Part shown: piece after piece, positions 25,264 to 34,275 of the stretch
Layout: the number at the start of each line of letters is the position of its first letter
Position numbering within the stretch: the first letter of the stretch is position 1
NCBI GenBank assembly: GCA_903820085.1
Contig: CAIJGA010000008.1
Coordinates: forward strand, 124,001-188,000
Direction: 5' to 3'
Source: an uncultured Chlorobiaceae bacterium
GTDB taxonomy: Bacteria; Bacteroidota; Chlorobiia; Chlorobiales; Chlorobiaceae
Length of the DNA stretch: 64,000 bases
Program-made: the position numbers and the translations under genes
Notes under the pieces: generated by a model
The model's input: only the letters and a program-made list of their open reading frames with translations
The model's database searches: none
What the model was told of the DNA's origin: nothing

Positions 25264-25965
25264 TTAATTGATTGAAGATCGGAGTATCTCACTGAGAACA
25301 ACATCTGTCCGGCCCAGGTTTTCATACAAAACATGCGGACGGTGTTTTTTCAGCTCCTCCCGGGAATAGGTGCCGGTTGCTACGGCAATAGATTTTGCGT
25401 TCAGAACCCTGGCACAGGCGATATCGTGTTCCGTATCGCCAATGATGATGATGTCATGGTTAAAAAAATCTATTCCAGTGAGCTGGCGGGCTTTTTCGAC
25501 AGCAACAGCCGGCAGCTCATTGCGGCAAGGTGCATCATCGGCAAAGGCACCGAAAGGAAAATAGTGGTTAATCTCTGGAAGACGCAACTTGTGCCGTCCC
25601 GACGCCTCGAAATTTCCAGTCAAGAGGCCAAGCATCAGTTCCGGATGCTCGGAAAGTTTTTGAAGAAGCTCGCGGATTCCCTCCATCAACAGAACATCTG
25701 AAGGTTTTGCTTGTGTACGGAACATCTCAATATAGGTCGTTTTAGCCTGCTCGAATTTTTCGGCAATCTCATCCCGATCAAGGCCGGCAACCTGCAGTAC
25801 CTCGTAAATAATTTTGCTGTCCATTTTCCCGGCAAAACTGTGCGTTCCGGCGCTTCCTGCCGTGCCGTATACCTCTTTAAGCGCATCAACAAGGACGCTG
25901 CGGTTGATGGCGTTCACCGTCAGTAATGTTCCGTCGATATCAAATAACACAAGTTTTCTGGCCAT
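25264..25965 (-). CDS. HAD-superfamily hydrolase, phosphoglycolate phosphatase-like
   Basis: A 233-residue haloacid dehalogenase-type phosphatase. Motif I is LFDIDGTLL (nucleophile Asp near residue 8), motif II lies in LGLLTGNFE, and motif III/IV is [15 protein letters not shown] helical cap domain sits between motifs I and II, as in Gph/PGMB-type enzymes. The ATG at 25965 (MARKLVLF) is preferred. The substrate cannot be assigned. It lies between smc (18 bases) and nusB (10 bases). Confidence 0.86.
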   Translation of the reverse strand: MARKLVLFDIDGTLLTVNAINRSVLVDALKEVYGTAGSAGTHSFAGKMDSKIIYEVLQVAGLDRDEIAEKFEQAKTTYIEMFRTQAKPSDVLLMEGIRELLQKLSEHPELMLGLLTGNFEASGRHKLRLPEINHYFPFGAFADDAPCRNELPAVAVEKARQLTGIDFFNHDIIIIGDTEHDIACARVLNAKSIAVATGTYSREELKKHRPHVLYENLGRTDVVLSEILRSSIN

Positions 25966-25983
25966 AGCTTCTCCCGGCACTTT

Positions 25984-28900
25984 TCAAATCCTTATTTTTT
26001 CAAGCCGTATGGGTATCAGTTTTGATACCCCTTCTTCTTCCATGGTGACCCCGTAAAGTGCCTGGCAGGAGGCCATGGTTTTTTTGTTGTGCGTAACAAT
26101 AATGAATTGAGTGTTATTCTCAAATTTTTTAAGGAGTTTAATAAACCGGGTAACATTGGCATCATCCAGGGGCGCATCTACTTCATCAAGAATGCAGAAG
26201 GGGCTCGGTTTTACCAGATAGATGGCAAAGAGAAGCGAAAGAGCTGTCAGAGCCTTTTCTCCGCCACTCAGTTGCTCAATGGAAAGCGGTTTTTTCCCTC
26301 TTGGCTTGGCAACTATTTCGATATGGGCCTCAAGAGGATCCTGGTCTGCATGAATAAGCAGATCGACCTCATCGTCCAGCTCAAAAAGCTCCCTGAAAAT
26401 AGCAATAAAGTTTTTCCTCACCTCACGGAATGTTGCTTCAAATTTCCGGAGGGCGGTTTTATTGATCTCCTCTATGGTTGAACGAAGCTCTTTTTCGGCG
26501 CTTAACAGATCGTTCCGTTGCTCTGCAAGAAAATCAAGGCGCTCTTTTTCCTGCTCATATTCATCGAGCGCCAGTTCATTGACAGCTCCAAACTGTTCTC
26601 GCTGCCTAGTCAGAATTTCAAACGTCTGTTTTGCGGCATTTCGGTCAAATGCAGCATCAACAACGGGCTCCCTCATCAGGGCAAGGTCACAGTTGTGCTT
26701 GAGCTGGGCCTCGGTGAAGAGATGGTCAAGCGATTGCTCCAGTTGTATCTTTTCCTGGGTAAGGGACAGGATGAGCTGCAGGGCAGCTTCGTGTTTACGC
26801 CGGAACTCCCTCAGCCTGCTCTGACTTTCATGATGCTGTGCCTGTCGTTCGCGGTATGCCAATGATAAATCCGCAAATAATTTTTGCTCACCGGCAGCCG
26901 TGAGAAACAGCTTTTCAAGCTCATTTTTCACTCTTTCTGATGCCTCCCGGCCCGAAATTCGTTTTTTTTCGGCGGCGGCACATTCCGCCTTTAGCTTTTT
27001 GATCTCTTCATGCAGCGACTGTCGATTTTCGGCACAGACGGTGATGTTGAAGCTGAGCTTTTCAAGATCGAGGAGCGAATCCTTGTAGCGACTCTGACGG
27101 GCTTGCATCTCCCGACTAAACAGATGATGGCGAGTTTCAAGGGAGGTAAGGTTTTCCTGCAGCAACCGGATTTTTTCACTGAAGCGTGCAGCTGTTGAGC
27201 TCTTGCTGATGATTGCAGGCATGAGTGCCTGCAGTTCAGCTTCGCAGGCTGCTTTTTGCGCAACCATGGCAGCTATCTCAGCTTCAGCCTGTTGCACCTC
27301 CCGCTTGCCGGCGCTCTCCTCAGCATCCAGCCGGGCAGCTCTCTTTTCAAGCTCTACCATCTCTGATGCCAGACGCTCAACCTCCCTGCGCTGTTCGTCC
27401 GCTTTGATTAGGGCCAGTTCATTTCGCCGTTGCAGCAAGGCCTTCTCCTCCTTGCTGATTGTTTTTTCGAGAGTGACCAGCTCATCCTGAAGCCGGTCAC
27501 GCAACACCTTTCTGCCTAAGCGCAACCCGTCGCTGCTTGTTGAGCTTCCGCCGAAAAGGAGGCCCCTTCCAGCAAATTTTTCCCCGTCAATGGTTACAAA
27601 CGAGCAATCAGGATAGTGCAGGGCAAGGTTTTCCGCCGTTCCGAGGTCCGGCACAACATAGCTTTTGTTGAGCATCAGCACCAGTGCGTGATGAAGTTCC
27701 AACGGATACCGTATGAGCTCAAGGGTTTTTTTTGCACCGCTGATCTCTGGGTAATTGATTTCAGGGTTTTGGGCAACAAGGTCAAGCACCAGAAAATGGA
27801 GCTTACCCTTATTGGATCGAGTCAGATGGGCGATTCCCTCCTTGGCATCCTGCAGCGACTGGCAGACATAATAGCTCATGCTTTCGCCAAGCGCGGCATT
27901 GACCGCTTTTCGCTGTGAACTATCAAGTGACAGAAGGTCCGACAGGCACCCCAGCCCCTGTTTCCCGCTCCTCCTCTGCTTTTCGAGAAAACCGATCCCC
28001 TCAGGCATCCCCTCAAAATTATCGAGTACTGAATTGGCAAGCAGAATCTGGTTGTGCACTTTTTCCCTTTCAGAGCGCTGCAGAAGGAGAGCCTCCTGCT
28101 TCTCCCCGATCTGGCGGCTTAACCGATCCCGCTGTTCCCGCAGCACCTGTTCCTGCTTTTTTGCCTCGGTAACTCTTGCTTTTATCTGGCTGATTTTTTC
28201 CGAGAGCTCCCGGTCAGCGCTACAGGAGCCTTTCAGCTTGTCTAGAATGGCAAGCTGTTTTGTTTCAAGTCGTTCAATGGTCGATCGCAGGTACTCTTTC
28301 TTTGATTCAAGGCTGTGTTTGTTCAAGGCCAGATGGTTGGCCGCATTCTGCTCTTCAGCACCGGCTTTTCGCTCCCCGCCAAGTTCTTCCCTCTGCAGGC
28401 GGAGCGTGGTATTGAGCTGGTCATGCTCAGCCACAAGACTATGAAATGCAGCATGCAGGTTGTTGCAGGCTGACTCATAAGGGGCTTTCTGCTGCAACAG
28501 GTTGTTTTCGAGCCTCTCCTGCTCATCGCTTTTCTGCTCCTTATTGCGGATAATTGCCCTGAAACGGGCAATATCGTCTACAAGGCTCTTTTGTTGCCCT
28601 TCATGCTGTAAAAGCTCTTTTTCAAGGAGATGAATTTTCTGATCGCATTCGTTGAGCCTCTTCTGCCTTTCCCTCAAGGAGCTCTCCTCCTTGAGCAGCA
28701 ACAGCTCACGCTCCTGTGCTGCGCTGTCCTCAGTGGCTATGGCGGTCGCACAGGCATGATTAAGCAGCTCCTCCTCCCTGATGCGGCGCTGCATCGGCTC
28801 CAGTTTCTCACGCAACTCCTCCATTCTCAGCCAGGAGAGGGCAAGATCAAGTTCTCGAATCTTCTGTTTCAGCTCCCTTAACTTTTCAGCTTTACGCACC

Positions 28901-29523
28901 TGCAGTTTCAGGCTTCGCACCTTTTTATCAACCTCCAAGAGCACATCATCGACACGGGAGAGATCGTGCGAAGTACTTTCAAGCAGCTTGAAGGTCTGTT
29001 TTCGCCTCTGTTTGTAACGGGTTATGCCTGCAGCCTCCTCAAACAGCTTCAGACGATCCTCGCTTTTGTTGCTGATAATCTCTTCAATCATTTTCAGCTC
29101 AATGACCGAATACGCATCGCTCCCCATTCCGGTATCGGTGAAGAGATCCAGAATATCCTTCAGACGGCAGGGTACCATGTTTAATAGGAACTCACTTTCG
29201 CCGCTGCGGTATAGACGGCGGGTGATGGTCACCTCGGTATATTCAATCGGCAAAACATTTCGCGTATTCTCGATCGTCAGGGAGACTTCTGTAAGACTGA
29301 GGGGCTTGAGGTTCCTGGAGCCATTAAAAATAATATTCTCCATCTTCGCTGAGCGGAGCAGAGAAGATTTTTGCTCGCCCAGTACCCAGCGCATGGCATC
29401 CACAACATTGGTTTTTCCACATCCATTGGGCCCGACGATGGCCGTCAGACCCTGGTCAAATTTAATTCTGACCTTATGCGCAAAGCTCTTGAAGCCAAAA
29501 AGCTCAATTTTTGAAAGATACAT
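25984..29523 (-). CDS. smc: Chromosome partition protein Smc
   Basis: ATPase of the bacterial condensin complex. The 1179 residues have the complete layout: Walker A (IVGPNGCGKTNVVDAMRW) at the N-terminus, a long coiled coil (about 170-500), a hinge (about 515-670, with GIGFLEKQ and a GGxxxG-like turn), a second coiled coil (about 680-1010), then the ABC signature LSGGEKALTALSLLF and Walker B FCILDEVDAPLDDANV. Its partner scpB is encoded at 14.6 kb. It follows folP after an 82-base gap and leads into the HAD-nusB-nth genes. Confidence 0.97.
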   Translation of the reverse strand: MYLSKIELFGFKSFAHKVRIKFDQGLTAIVGPNGCGKTNVVDAMRWVLGEQKSSLLRSAKMENIIFNGSRNLKPLSLTEVSLTIENTRNVLPIEYTEVTITRRLYRSGESEFLLNMVPCRLKDILDLFTDTGMGSDAYSVIELKMIEEIISNKSEDRLKLFEEAAGITRYKQRRKQTFKLLESTSHDLSRVDDVLLEVDKKVRSLKLQVRKAEKLRELKQKIRELDLALSWLRMEELREKLEPMQRRIREEELLNHACATAIATEDSAAQERELLLLKEESSLRERQKRLNECDQKIHLLEKELLQHEGQQKSLVDDIARFRAIIRNKEQKSDEQERLENNLLQQKAPYESACNNLHAAFHSLVAEHDQLNTTLRLQREELGGERKAGAEEQNAANHLALNKHSLESKKEYLRSTIERLETKQLAILDKLKGSCSADRELSEKISQIKARVTEAKKQEQVLREQRDRLSRQIGEKQEALLLQRSEREKVHNQILLANSVLDNFEGMPEGIGFLEKQRRSGKQGLGCLSDLLSLDSSQRKAVNAALGESMSYYVCQSLQDAKEGIAHLTRSNKGKLHFLVLDLVAQNPEINYPEISGAKKTLELIRYPLELHHALVLMLNKSYVVPDLGTAENLALHYPDCSFVTIDGEKFAGRGLLFGGSSTSSDGLRLGRKVLRDRLQDELVTLEKTISKEEKALLQRRNELALIKADEQRREVERLASEMVELEKRAARLDAEESAGKREVQQAEAEIAAMVAQKAACEAELQALMPAIISKSSTAARFSEKIRLLQENLTSLETRHHLFSREMQARQSRYKDSLLDLEKLSFNITVCAENRQSLHEEIKKLKAECAAAEKKRISGREASERVKNELEKLFLTAAGEQKLFADLSLAYRERQAQHHESQSRLREFRRKHEAALQLILSLTQEKIQLEQSLDHLFTEAQLKHNCDLALMREPVVDAAFDRNAAKQTFEILTRQREQFGAVNELALDEYEQEKERLDFLAEQRNDLLSAEKELRSTIEEINKTALRKFEATFREVRKNFIAIFRELFELDDEVDLLIHADQDPLEAHIEIVAKPRGKKPLSIEQLSGGEKALTALSLLFAIYLVKPSPFCILDEVDAPLDDANVTRFIKLLKKFENNTQFIIVTHNKKTMASCQALYGVTMEEEGVSKLIPIRLEKIRI

Positions 29524-29605
29524 CTGAATAAAGAGGGTTTGACAAACTCAATCCAGGGGGAGGAAAATCAATGTAACAAAATTTTTAACCCGCAAAAAAC
29601 AGCCT

Positions 29606-30562
29606 TCACCCCCGACGGTCACCATTGTCGGTTCCCGTAAATTCGCCCGATGATCCTGTTGCCGCACGCATCGCCCTCACCACGCTGGCGCAGTGTGACG
29701 CAGCCTCAACATCGTGCACCCGCAAAATTGATGCTCCCCGCATTAGGCTAATTGTTTGCGCAGCAATGGTGGCGGCCAATCTTTCGGAAGGCGGTGGGGT
29801 TTGCCTGCCCGGAGAAGTAATGGCATGGCCGAGAAACGATTTTCTCGACACGCCGCAGAGGACTGGTCGGCCGAGAGCGAGTATTGAATTGAGCTGATCG
29901 AGCAGTCGGAAGTTCTCCTTAACGCTTTTGCCGAAACCGAAGCCTGGATCAATAATAATATCCTCAATCGAATGCTTTTCAGCCCGTGCAATGGAGCGCC
30001 CGAGAAAGCCAAGGACTCTTGTTACAATATCCTCTCCCCCCGACTCAGTCGCGGTGCTCCACTGCATTGATTCCGGCTGTACCGGAGTATGCATCAGTAC
30101 GACCGCAGCCAGGTACTTCCGGCAAACTGCTGGAAGCCGGTGATCGAAGGTAAAGCCTGAAATGTCATTGACGATGTGAGCCCCTGCCCGCAATGCCGCT
30201 TCGGCAACTTCCGACTTGTAGGTGTCTATTGATATCAGAATGTCGGTTTTTTGCCGTAAAAGGGTAATCAGCGGCACCGTTCGGGCAATCTCCTCCCGTT
30301 CTGAAATTTTTTCTGCCCCAGGCCTTGAAGACTCGCCACCGATATCGATAATAGAGGCGCCTGAACTGATCATGGTCAGCGCATAATCAACGGCCCGGTC
30401 AAGGTCGAGAGTGCTTGCCTTGCCTTGCAATATCCCCCCATCATAAAACGAGTCAGGCGTCGTATTCAGGATACCCATGATTATTGGCCCTCTGGAGAGA
30501 TCAAGTACTTTGCCAGCGCAGTTGAGCCGGAACTGCGGCACCTCATTCAGGTCGCTATTCAT
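29606..30562 (-). CDS. folP: Dihydropteroate synthase FolP
   Basis: Condenses p-aminobenzoate with the pterin pyrophosphate, the sulfonamide-target step of folate synthesis. The 318 residues show both family signatures: MGILNTTPDSFYDGG near residue 30 and DIGGESSRPGAEKIS near residue 70, followed by ISIDTYKSEVA and GFGFGKSVKEN. Two ATGs, at 30562 and 30568, are possible; GAG placed 8 bases upstream slightly favours 30562. Its start lies 17 bases after the M50 protease stop. Confidence 0.95.
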   Translation of the reverse strand: MNSDLNEVPQFRLNCAGKVLDLSRGPIIMGILNTTPDSFYDGGILQGKASTLDLDRAVDYALTMISSGASIIDIGGESSRPGAEKISEREEIARTVPLITLLRQKTDILISIDTYKSEVAEAALRAGAHIVNDISGFTFDHRLPAVCRKYLAAVVLMHTPVQPESMQWSTATESGGEDIVTRVLGFLGRSIARAEKHSIEDIIIDPGFGFGKSVKENFRLLDQLNSILALGRPVLCGVSRKSFLGHAITSPGRQTPPPSERLAATIAAQTISLMRGASILRVHDVEAASHCASVVRAMRAATGSSGEFTGTDNGDRRG

Positions 30563-30579
30563 CACCATAACTCGCAGTT

Positions 30580-31608
30580 TCAGGTTATTCCGAACGGTAC
30601 GGGGGTGAATGTGATACAAAAAATGGCTATGGCCAACCATCCGTAGAGTTTTCTTGGCAATGGGAGGGGATGGTCATGCCCTGTCGGAGGATGGTTCATG
30701 CCGATAACGCGCGAAAGAATAAGCGACCACAAAATCCAGCCGGGCCATGACCAGTGCAGTATCAATGGCGGGATGAGCGATGCCGTTTCCGGCTTGAGCC
30801 ACGAGAGCAGCAGTTCAAGAAAAGAGGGAAAACCAAGGAGCATGATAAAGAGCAGAAAGGCCCTTGCGCCGATTGCATGTCCCCTTTTGCCAAACAGGGC
30901 ATAGGTGATATGCCCCCCGTCAAGCTGGCCAACGGGAAGCAGGTTCAGCGCCGTCACCAGTGATCCAAGCCAACCTGCAAAAAGAAAGGGATAATGGTAC
31001 ATCTCAGTCATCGGCGGCAGATTTTTTGGCGCAATAAGGTGCTCCAGCATCAACCAAAGGAGGTTTTTGCCAAGAATAAGGCTCCCTTCCGGTACCGGTA
31101 CCTGCAAACCGCCCTGTTCAAGATATTCAGGATGAATGTTATAGATAAAGTCAGCCGGAGGAAGATTCAGAAAACCGTAGACCAGCAGCCCGATGCATAC
31201 GGCAAACCCGCCCACCGGACCTGAAATGCCGATATCAAACAGTGAGTTTGTTCCCGGAATTCTTTCCTTTACTTTAATGACGGCGCCCATGGTGCCGAGG
31301 CTGAGAAGAGAGGGCAGAGGCGGTACAGGAAGGTAATAGGGGAGCGTTGAGCGAACACGATGGTGCTGCGCAGCAAAATAGTGGCCGAACTCGTGAACGG
31401 TGAGGAAGAGCAGCAGCGACATCGAGTATGCAATGCCTGTCGAAAGGGAGCTGATGAAGAGCGGAAAGGAGCTGATATTTACAGGATGGCCACCCCAGAA
31501 TGCTCCGGCCATGAGTGTGGTCAAGAGGGTCAGGATAAAGAGGAGCAGGTGAAGGGGGTAGTTCTGTCTGGCGCGCATGGAAGGTTTTTGAAAAGGAGGA
31601 AAACTCAT
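30580..31608 (-). CDS. Site-2 protease family membrane metalloprotease (M50)
   Basis: A 342-residue polytopic membrane protease. The zinc motif HEFGHYFAAQHHRV (HExxH) lies near residue 73 in a membrane helix, and the third-ligand region NLLPVGQLDGGH (N-x2-P-x2-x-L-D-G) near residue 222. No PDZ domain interrupts the sequence, unlike RseP, so it resembles the short SpoIVFB/plant EGY-type enzymes. Around eight hydrophobic segments are visible. The substrate is unknown. It heads the run leading to folP and smc. Confidence 0.88.
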   Translation of the reverse strand: MSFPPFQKPSMRARQNYPLHLLLFILTLLTTLMAGAFWGGHPVNISSFPLFISSLSTGIAYSMSLLLFLTVHEFGHYFAAQHHRVRSTLPYYLPVPPLPSLLSLGTMGAVIKVKERIPGTNSLFDIGISGPVGGFAVCIGLLVYGFLNLPPADFIYNIHPEYLEQGGLQVPVPEGSLILGKNLLWLMLEHLIAPKNLPPMTEMYHYPFLFAGWLGSLVTALNLLPVGQLDGGHITYALFGKRGHAIGARAFLLFIMLLGFPSFLELLLSWLKPETASLIPPLILHWSWPGWILWSLILSRVIGMNHPPTGHDHPLPLPRKLYGWLAIAIFCITFTPVPFGIT

Positions 31609-31649
31609 GAAATTATTGCTGAAACATTTGCTAGGCCATTATACCCTTT

Positions 31650-31675
31650 GCCGCCCCAAAGCCTTGCGGGGCGGC
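31650..31675. terminator. GC-rich hairpin between the heme-binding protein and M50 genes
   Basis: GCCGCCCC (31650-31657) pairs perfectly with GGGGCGGC (31668-31675) across 10 bases. A T-rich stretch (TTTGTTT) follows only on the plus strand. Both flanking genes read on the minus strand, where the hairpin would end the heme-protein mRNA without a T tract. A terminator role is likely but the orientation is odd. Confidence 0.6.
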
Positions 31676-31689
31676 TTTGTTTCTCAGGG

Positions 31690-32202
31690 CTAATCTTTAT
31701 CGTTATCGCCATCTTTCCCTTTTTTGGCACCCTTTTCCGTACCCTTTTCACCACTCTTTTCACCGCCCTTTTTTTCTTCGCCGAAAGTCGCAACAAGTCC
31801 CTTTGTCAGCTCAACCTTCTCTTCAGCGCTCAACTTAGCCTCGGAATGCGCAGGCAGGTAGAAAAATGGAGGCATTTTACCCTCTTTTACCTCATTGGCC
31901 GCCTTATCGCCCTCATTTTCTCCTGTTGAACGTCCCCACTCTGAAACATTAAAAGCCTTTCGACCGAGAGAAACATCGATTTGGGTCAGCCACGATGCCG
32001 GTGCCACAGAACTGTACCATGGCCAGACGGTTTCGTTTGAATGGCAGTTTTTGCAGGCGCGGCCAAAAAGCTCACTTGTTCGGGGGGAGTCCCATTTCGG
32101 TTCGCCAGTGACAGGAGGGTTCTTGTGGTCGCGGCCATAAGGAACGAGCTGAATGGCTGCCAAAACGATTACAGCTCCGGCTAATAATTTTACAGGCTTC
32201 AT
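31690..32202 (-). CDS. Exported heme-binding (cytochrome c-like) protein
   Basis: A 170-residue protein with an N-terminal signal/anchor ([20 protein letters not shown]) and a single CxxCH heme site in [19 protein letters not shown], the signature of the haem-binding domain family common in Bacteroidota and Chlorobiota. A downstream methionine in [12 protein letters not shown] could be the distal ligand. The last 30 residues are a repetitive Lys/Glu/Gly tail ([17 protein letters not shown]). It is probably a periplasmic electron carrier or sensor; the partner is not evident. It diverges from the radical SAM gene. Confidence 0.85.
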   Translation of the reverse strand: MKPVKLLAGAVIVLAAIQLVPYGRDHKNPPVTGEPKWDSPRTSELFGRACKNCHSNETVWPWYSSVAPASWLTQIDVSLGRKAFNVSEWGRSTGENEGDKAANEVKEGKMPPFFYLPAHSEAKLSAEEKVELTKGLVATFGEEKKGGEKSGEKGTEKGAKKGKDGDNDKD

Positions 32203-32233
32203 GGATGAGGTACTCCTTTTTTGCTGTAGTTAT

Positions 32234-32338
32234 CAAAATTGGAAATTTACACGAATATAAGTGAATTTTTATCGATCTCGTTACTGTAATGGAGATACGC
32301 TCATCAAGTTTACTCTACCAGGAAAGAAACCAATTTTG
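32234..32338. repeat. Pair of 9-bp inverted repeats in a divergent promoter region
   Basis: CAAAATTGG at 32234-32242 and its exact complement CCAATTTTG at 32330-32338 lie 87 bases apart between the heme-protein and radical SAM start codons. They could be paired operator half-sites or chance in AT-rich DNA. Confidence 0.35.
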
Positions 32339-32352
32339 GTCAGTGACGGTTA

Positions 32353-32377
32353 ATAGAGTGTAAAAAAACTCTATAAT
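32353..32377 (+). promoter_or_regulatory. Putative promoter with an overlapping palindromic operator for the radical SAM gene
   Basis: ATAGAGT (32353-32359) and ACTCTAT (32368-32374) form a perfect 7-bp inverted repeat with an 8-base spacer. Its right arm overlaps a consensus -10 hexamer TATAAT at 32372-32377, 54 bases upstream of the ATG at 32432. No strong -35 box is visible at the expected spacing, as is common for activator- or repressor-controlled promoters. Function is inferred from position. Confidence 0.4.
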
Positions 32378-32431
32378 TATGTATCTTTCATCTTTTTTTC
32401 GCAGGTTGTCAACGTTCAGGTCTATCATTTT

Positions 32432-34261
32432 ATGGCATATTTCAACCACATCTGTCTTGTTGAGGCACCCCAGACCATCATTGCGCCCTTTCCCCGTTTC
32501 ATCACCGACTGTATTGGCGTCTGTTACCTTGCCGCAGCAGTTGAGCATGATGTTGAAACACTGGTCATGCCGGAAAATTACTACAATGACGGGATCTTTG
32601 ACAGTTTGCGTCAGCTCCTGAAAAAAACACCGGTGGAACTGGTTGCCATCTCCTCCATGACCGGTGCCTTCAACCAGGCCGAGCGGCTTGCAAAAATAGC
32701 CAAAGAGGCAGGTGCATTTGTTGTCATGGGCGGCTTTCACCCCACGGCTCTTCCCGAAGAGGTACTGAAACTCTCCTGTGTTGACCTTGTGGTGATCGGG
32801 GAGGGCGAAGAGACGTTCCGGGAGCTCGTGCTCAATGGTCCCTCACGTGATGTCAAGGGACTTGCCTACCGTGAGAATGGTACAATTGTCTACACAGAAC
32901 CAAGGCCCACTATCGCCAACATCGACTCCATCCGTTTTCCCCTGCGCACCCTTCGCCCCAGCCGTTACGGCGAAAAGGGCGACGCCTACTCCATCGACAC
33001 CATTTACACCTCCCGCGGCTGCCCCTGGAGCTGCTCCTTTTGCGCCAACGACCAGATGCACAAAGGGTGGAGAGGCAGGAGTGCTGAAAATGTGGTTGAA
33101 GAGATCGCCCTCTTGCACGACCCGAAAAACAAAAAACTCCTCAAGATCTGGGACGCCAATTTTCTTACCAACATCGGGCGCGCCGAAAAGATCTGCGACC
33201 TCATGATCGAAAGGGGACTGACCAACTTCAGGATCATGACCGAAACAAGAGCCAAGGATCTGGTTCGGGCCGAACGGATTCTGGATAAATTGCGCCAAAT
33301 AGGGCTCAGCAAGGTCGGCCTCGGCATCGAAAGCCCGAACGAAGCCACCCTTGCCCTCATGAACAAAAAAAACAGCCTCGGCGATGTCTCCCGGGCCATT
33401 GCGCTCTGCCGTGAGCACAGCATCGGAGCAGAAGGGTACTTCATCATCGGCCACTATACCGAAAACATTCAGGATACCATTGTCTACCCCGACTTTGCCC
33501 GCTCGCTCGGTCTCCGACAGGCACTCTTTATGATCATGACTCCTTACCCCGGCACTGGCATCTTCAAAGAGTACAAAGAGGAGGGGAAGATCTGCTCATT
33601 CGACTGGGACTTCTACAACAACTACTGCCCGGTCATCGAAACCCGTACCATGACGAGCGATACCCTTGTTGCCATGCTGGCCTACTGCAATGTTGCCTTC
33701 AACCGCTACCGTTCGGTCATGAAACGCAACACCCCAAGGGAGTTGCTGCTCAACTTCCTGATCGACCTTTTCCAGCTCTGCTTTCTCATGCGGGTCAACA
33801 AAAACCTCAGCAGGGAGCAGATTACCGATCTTGTTTTCAATGCACTCCAAATGCTGCTTGATCATGAGCATGGAGAGATTGAGCAGCCCGCACTCCCCTC
33901 ATGCAAACCCTTGCCGGAGCCACTGACCCTCCGCATCCGCCGTTCGCCCCGGAAGAGCATCACCTTTACCCTGAACGCGCGCGGCGCCAACCGGGTACTC
34001 ACCATGAAACTCCAGAAAGAGGGAGAGCCTCTCGACCCGATTTCAGGCCCGGAGATCAAGCTCGACAAACTGGTCGATTGTGCCTGCTCCCTCTCCATGG
34101 AGACTCTGATGAGCGCCCTCTATCGCAATGAGTGGCTGCACAATAACCCCGGAAGGGTAACCGGCCAGATTCTCTCTGTCCTTACCGACACTGAAATCCT
34201 GCGATTTGGCGGACGGCTTGCCGCGCTCTATCTTGGCACCTGGCGCAAAAACAAAAGCTGA
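32432..34261 (+). CDS. B12-binding domain radical SAM protein
   Basis: A 609-residue cobalamin-dependent radical SAM enzyme. Residues about 1-150 are the Rossmann-like B12 domain ([31 protein letters not shown]). The [4Fe-4S]-SAM motif C-x3-C-x2-C is in [15 protein letters not shown] near residue 195, followed by a TIM-barrel core with [19 protein letters not shown]-terminal region of about 200 residues has no recognised motif. Green sulfur bacteria use this superfamily for bacteriochlorophyll steps (BchE cyclase, BchQ/BchR methyltransferases, BciD). This could be one of them or a hopanoid/other methylase; sequence reading alone does not decide. recQ follows 14 bases later. Confidence 0.88.
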   Translation: MAYFNHICLVEAPQTIIAPFPRFITDCIGVCYLAAAVEHDVETLVMPENYYNDGIFDSLRQLLKKTPVELVAISSMTGAFNQAERLAKIAKEAGAFVVMGGFHPTALPEEVLKLSCVDLVVIGEGEETFRELVLNGPSRDVKGLAYRENGTIVYTEPRPTIANIDSIRFPLRTLRPSRYGEKGDAYSIDTIYTSRGCPWSCSFCANDQMHKGWRGRSAENVVEEIALLHDPKNKKLLKIWDANFLTNIGRAEKICDLMIERGLTNFRIMTETRAKDLVRAERILDKLRQIGLSKVGLGIESPNEATLALMNKKNSLGDVSRAIALCREHSIGAEGYFIIGHYTENIQDTIVYPDFARSLGLRQALFMIMTPYPGTGIFKEYKEEGKICSFDWDFYNNYCPVIETRTMTSDTLVAMLAYCNVAFNRYRSVMKRNTPRELLLNFLIDLFQLCFLMRVNKNLSREQITDLVFNALQMLLDHEHGEIEQPALPSCKPLPEPLTLRIRRSPRKSITFTLNARGANRVLTMKLQKEGEPLDPISGPEIKLDKLVDCACSLSMETLMSALYRNEWLHNNPGRVTGQILSVLTDTEILRFGGRLAALYLGTWRKNKS

Positions 34262-34275
34262 TTTGGCTCCGCATT

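Noticed and set aside
31360-31929. 189-codon plus-strand frame spanning the M50 and heme-protein genes
   Set aside because: It is antisense to the HExxH region and to the repetitive tail; its hydrophobic end is a by-product of the Lys/Glu repeats read backwards.
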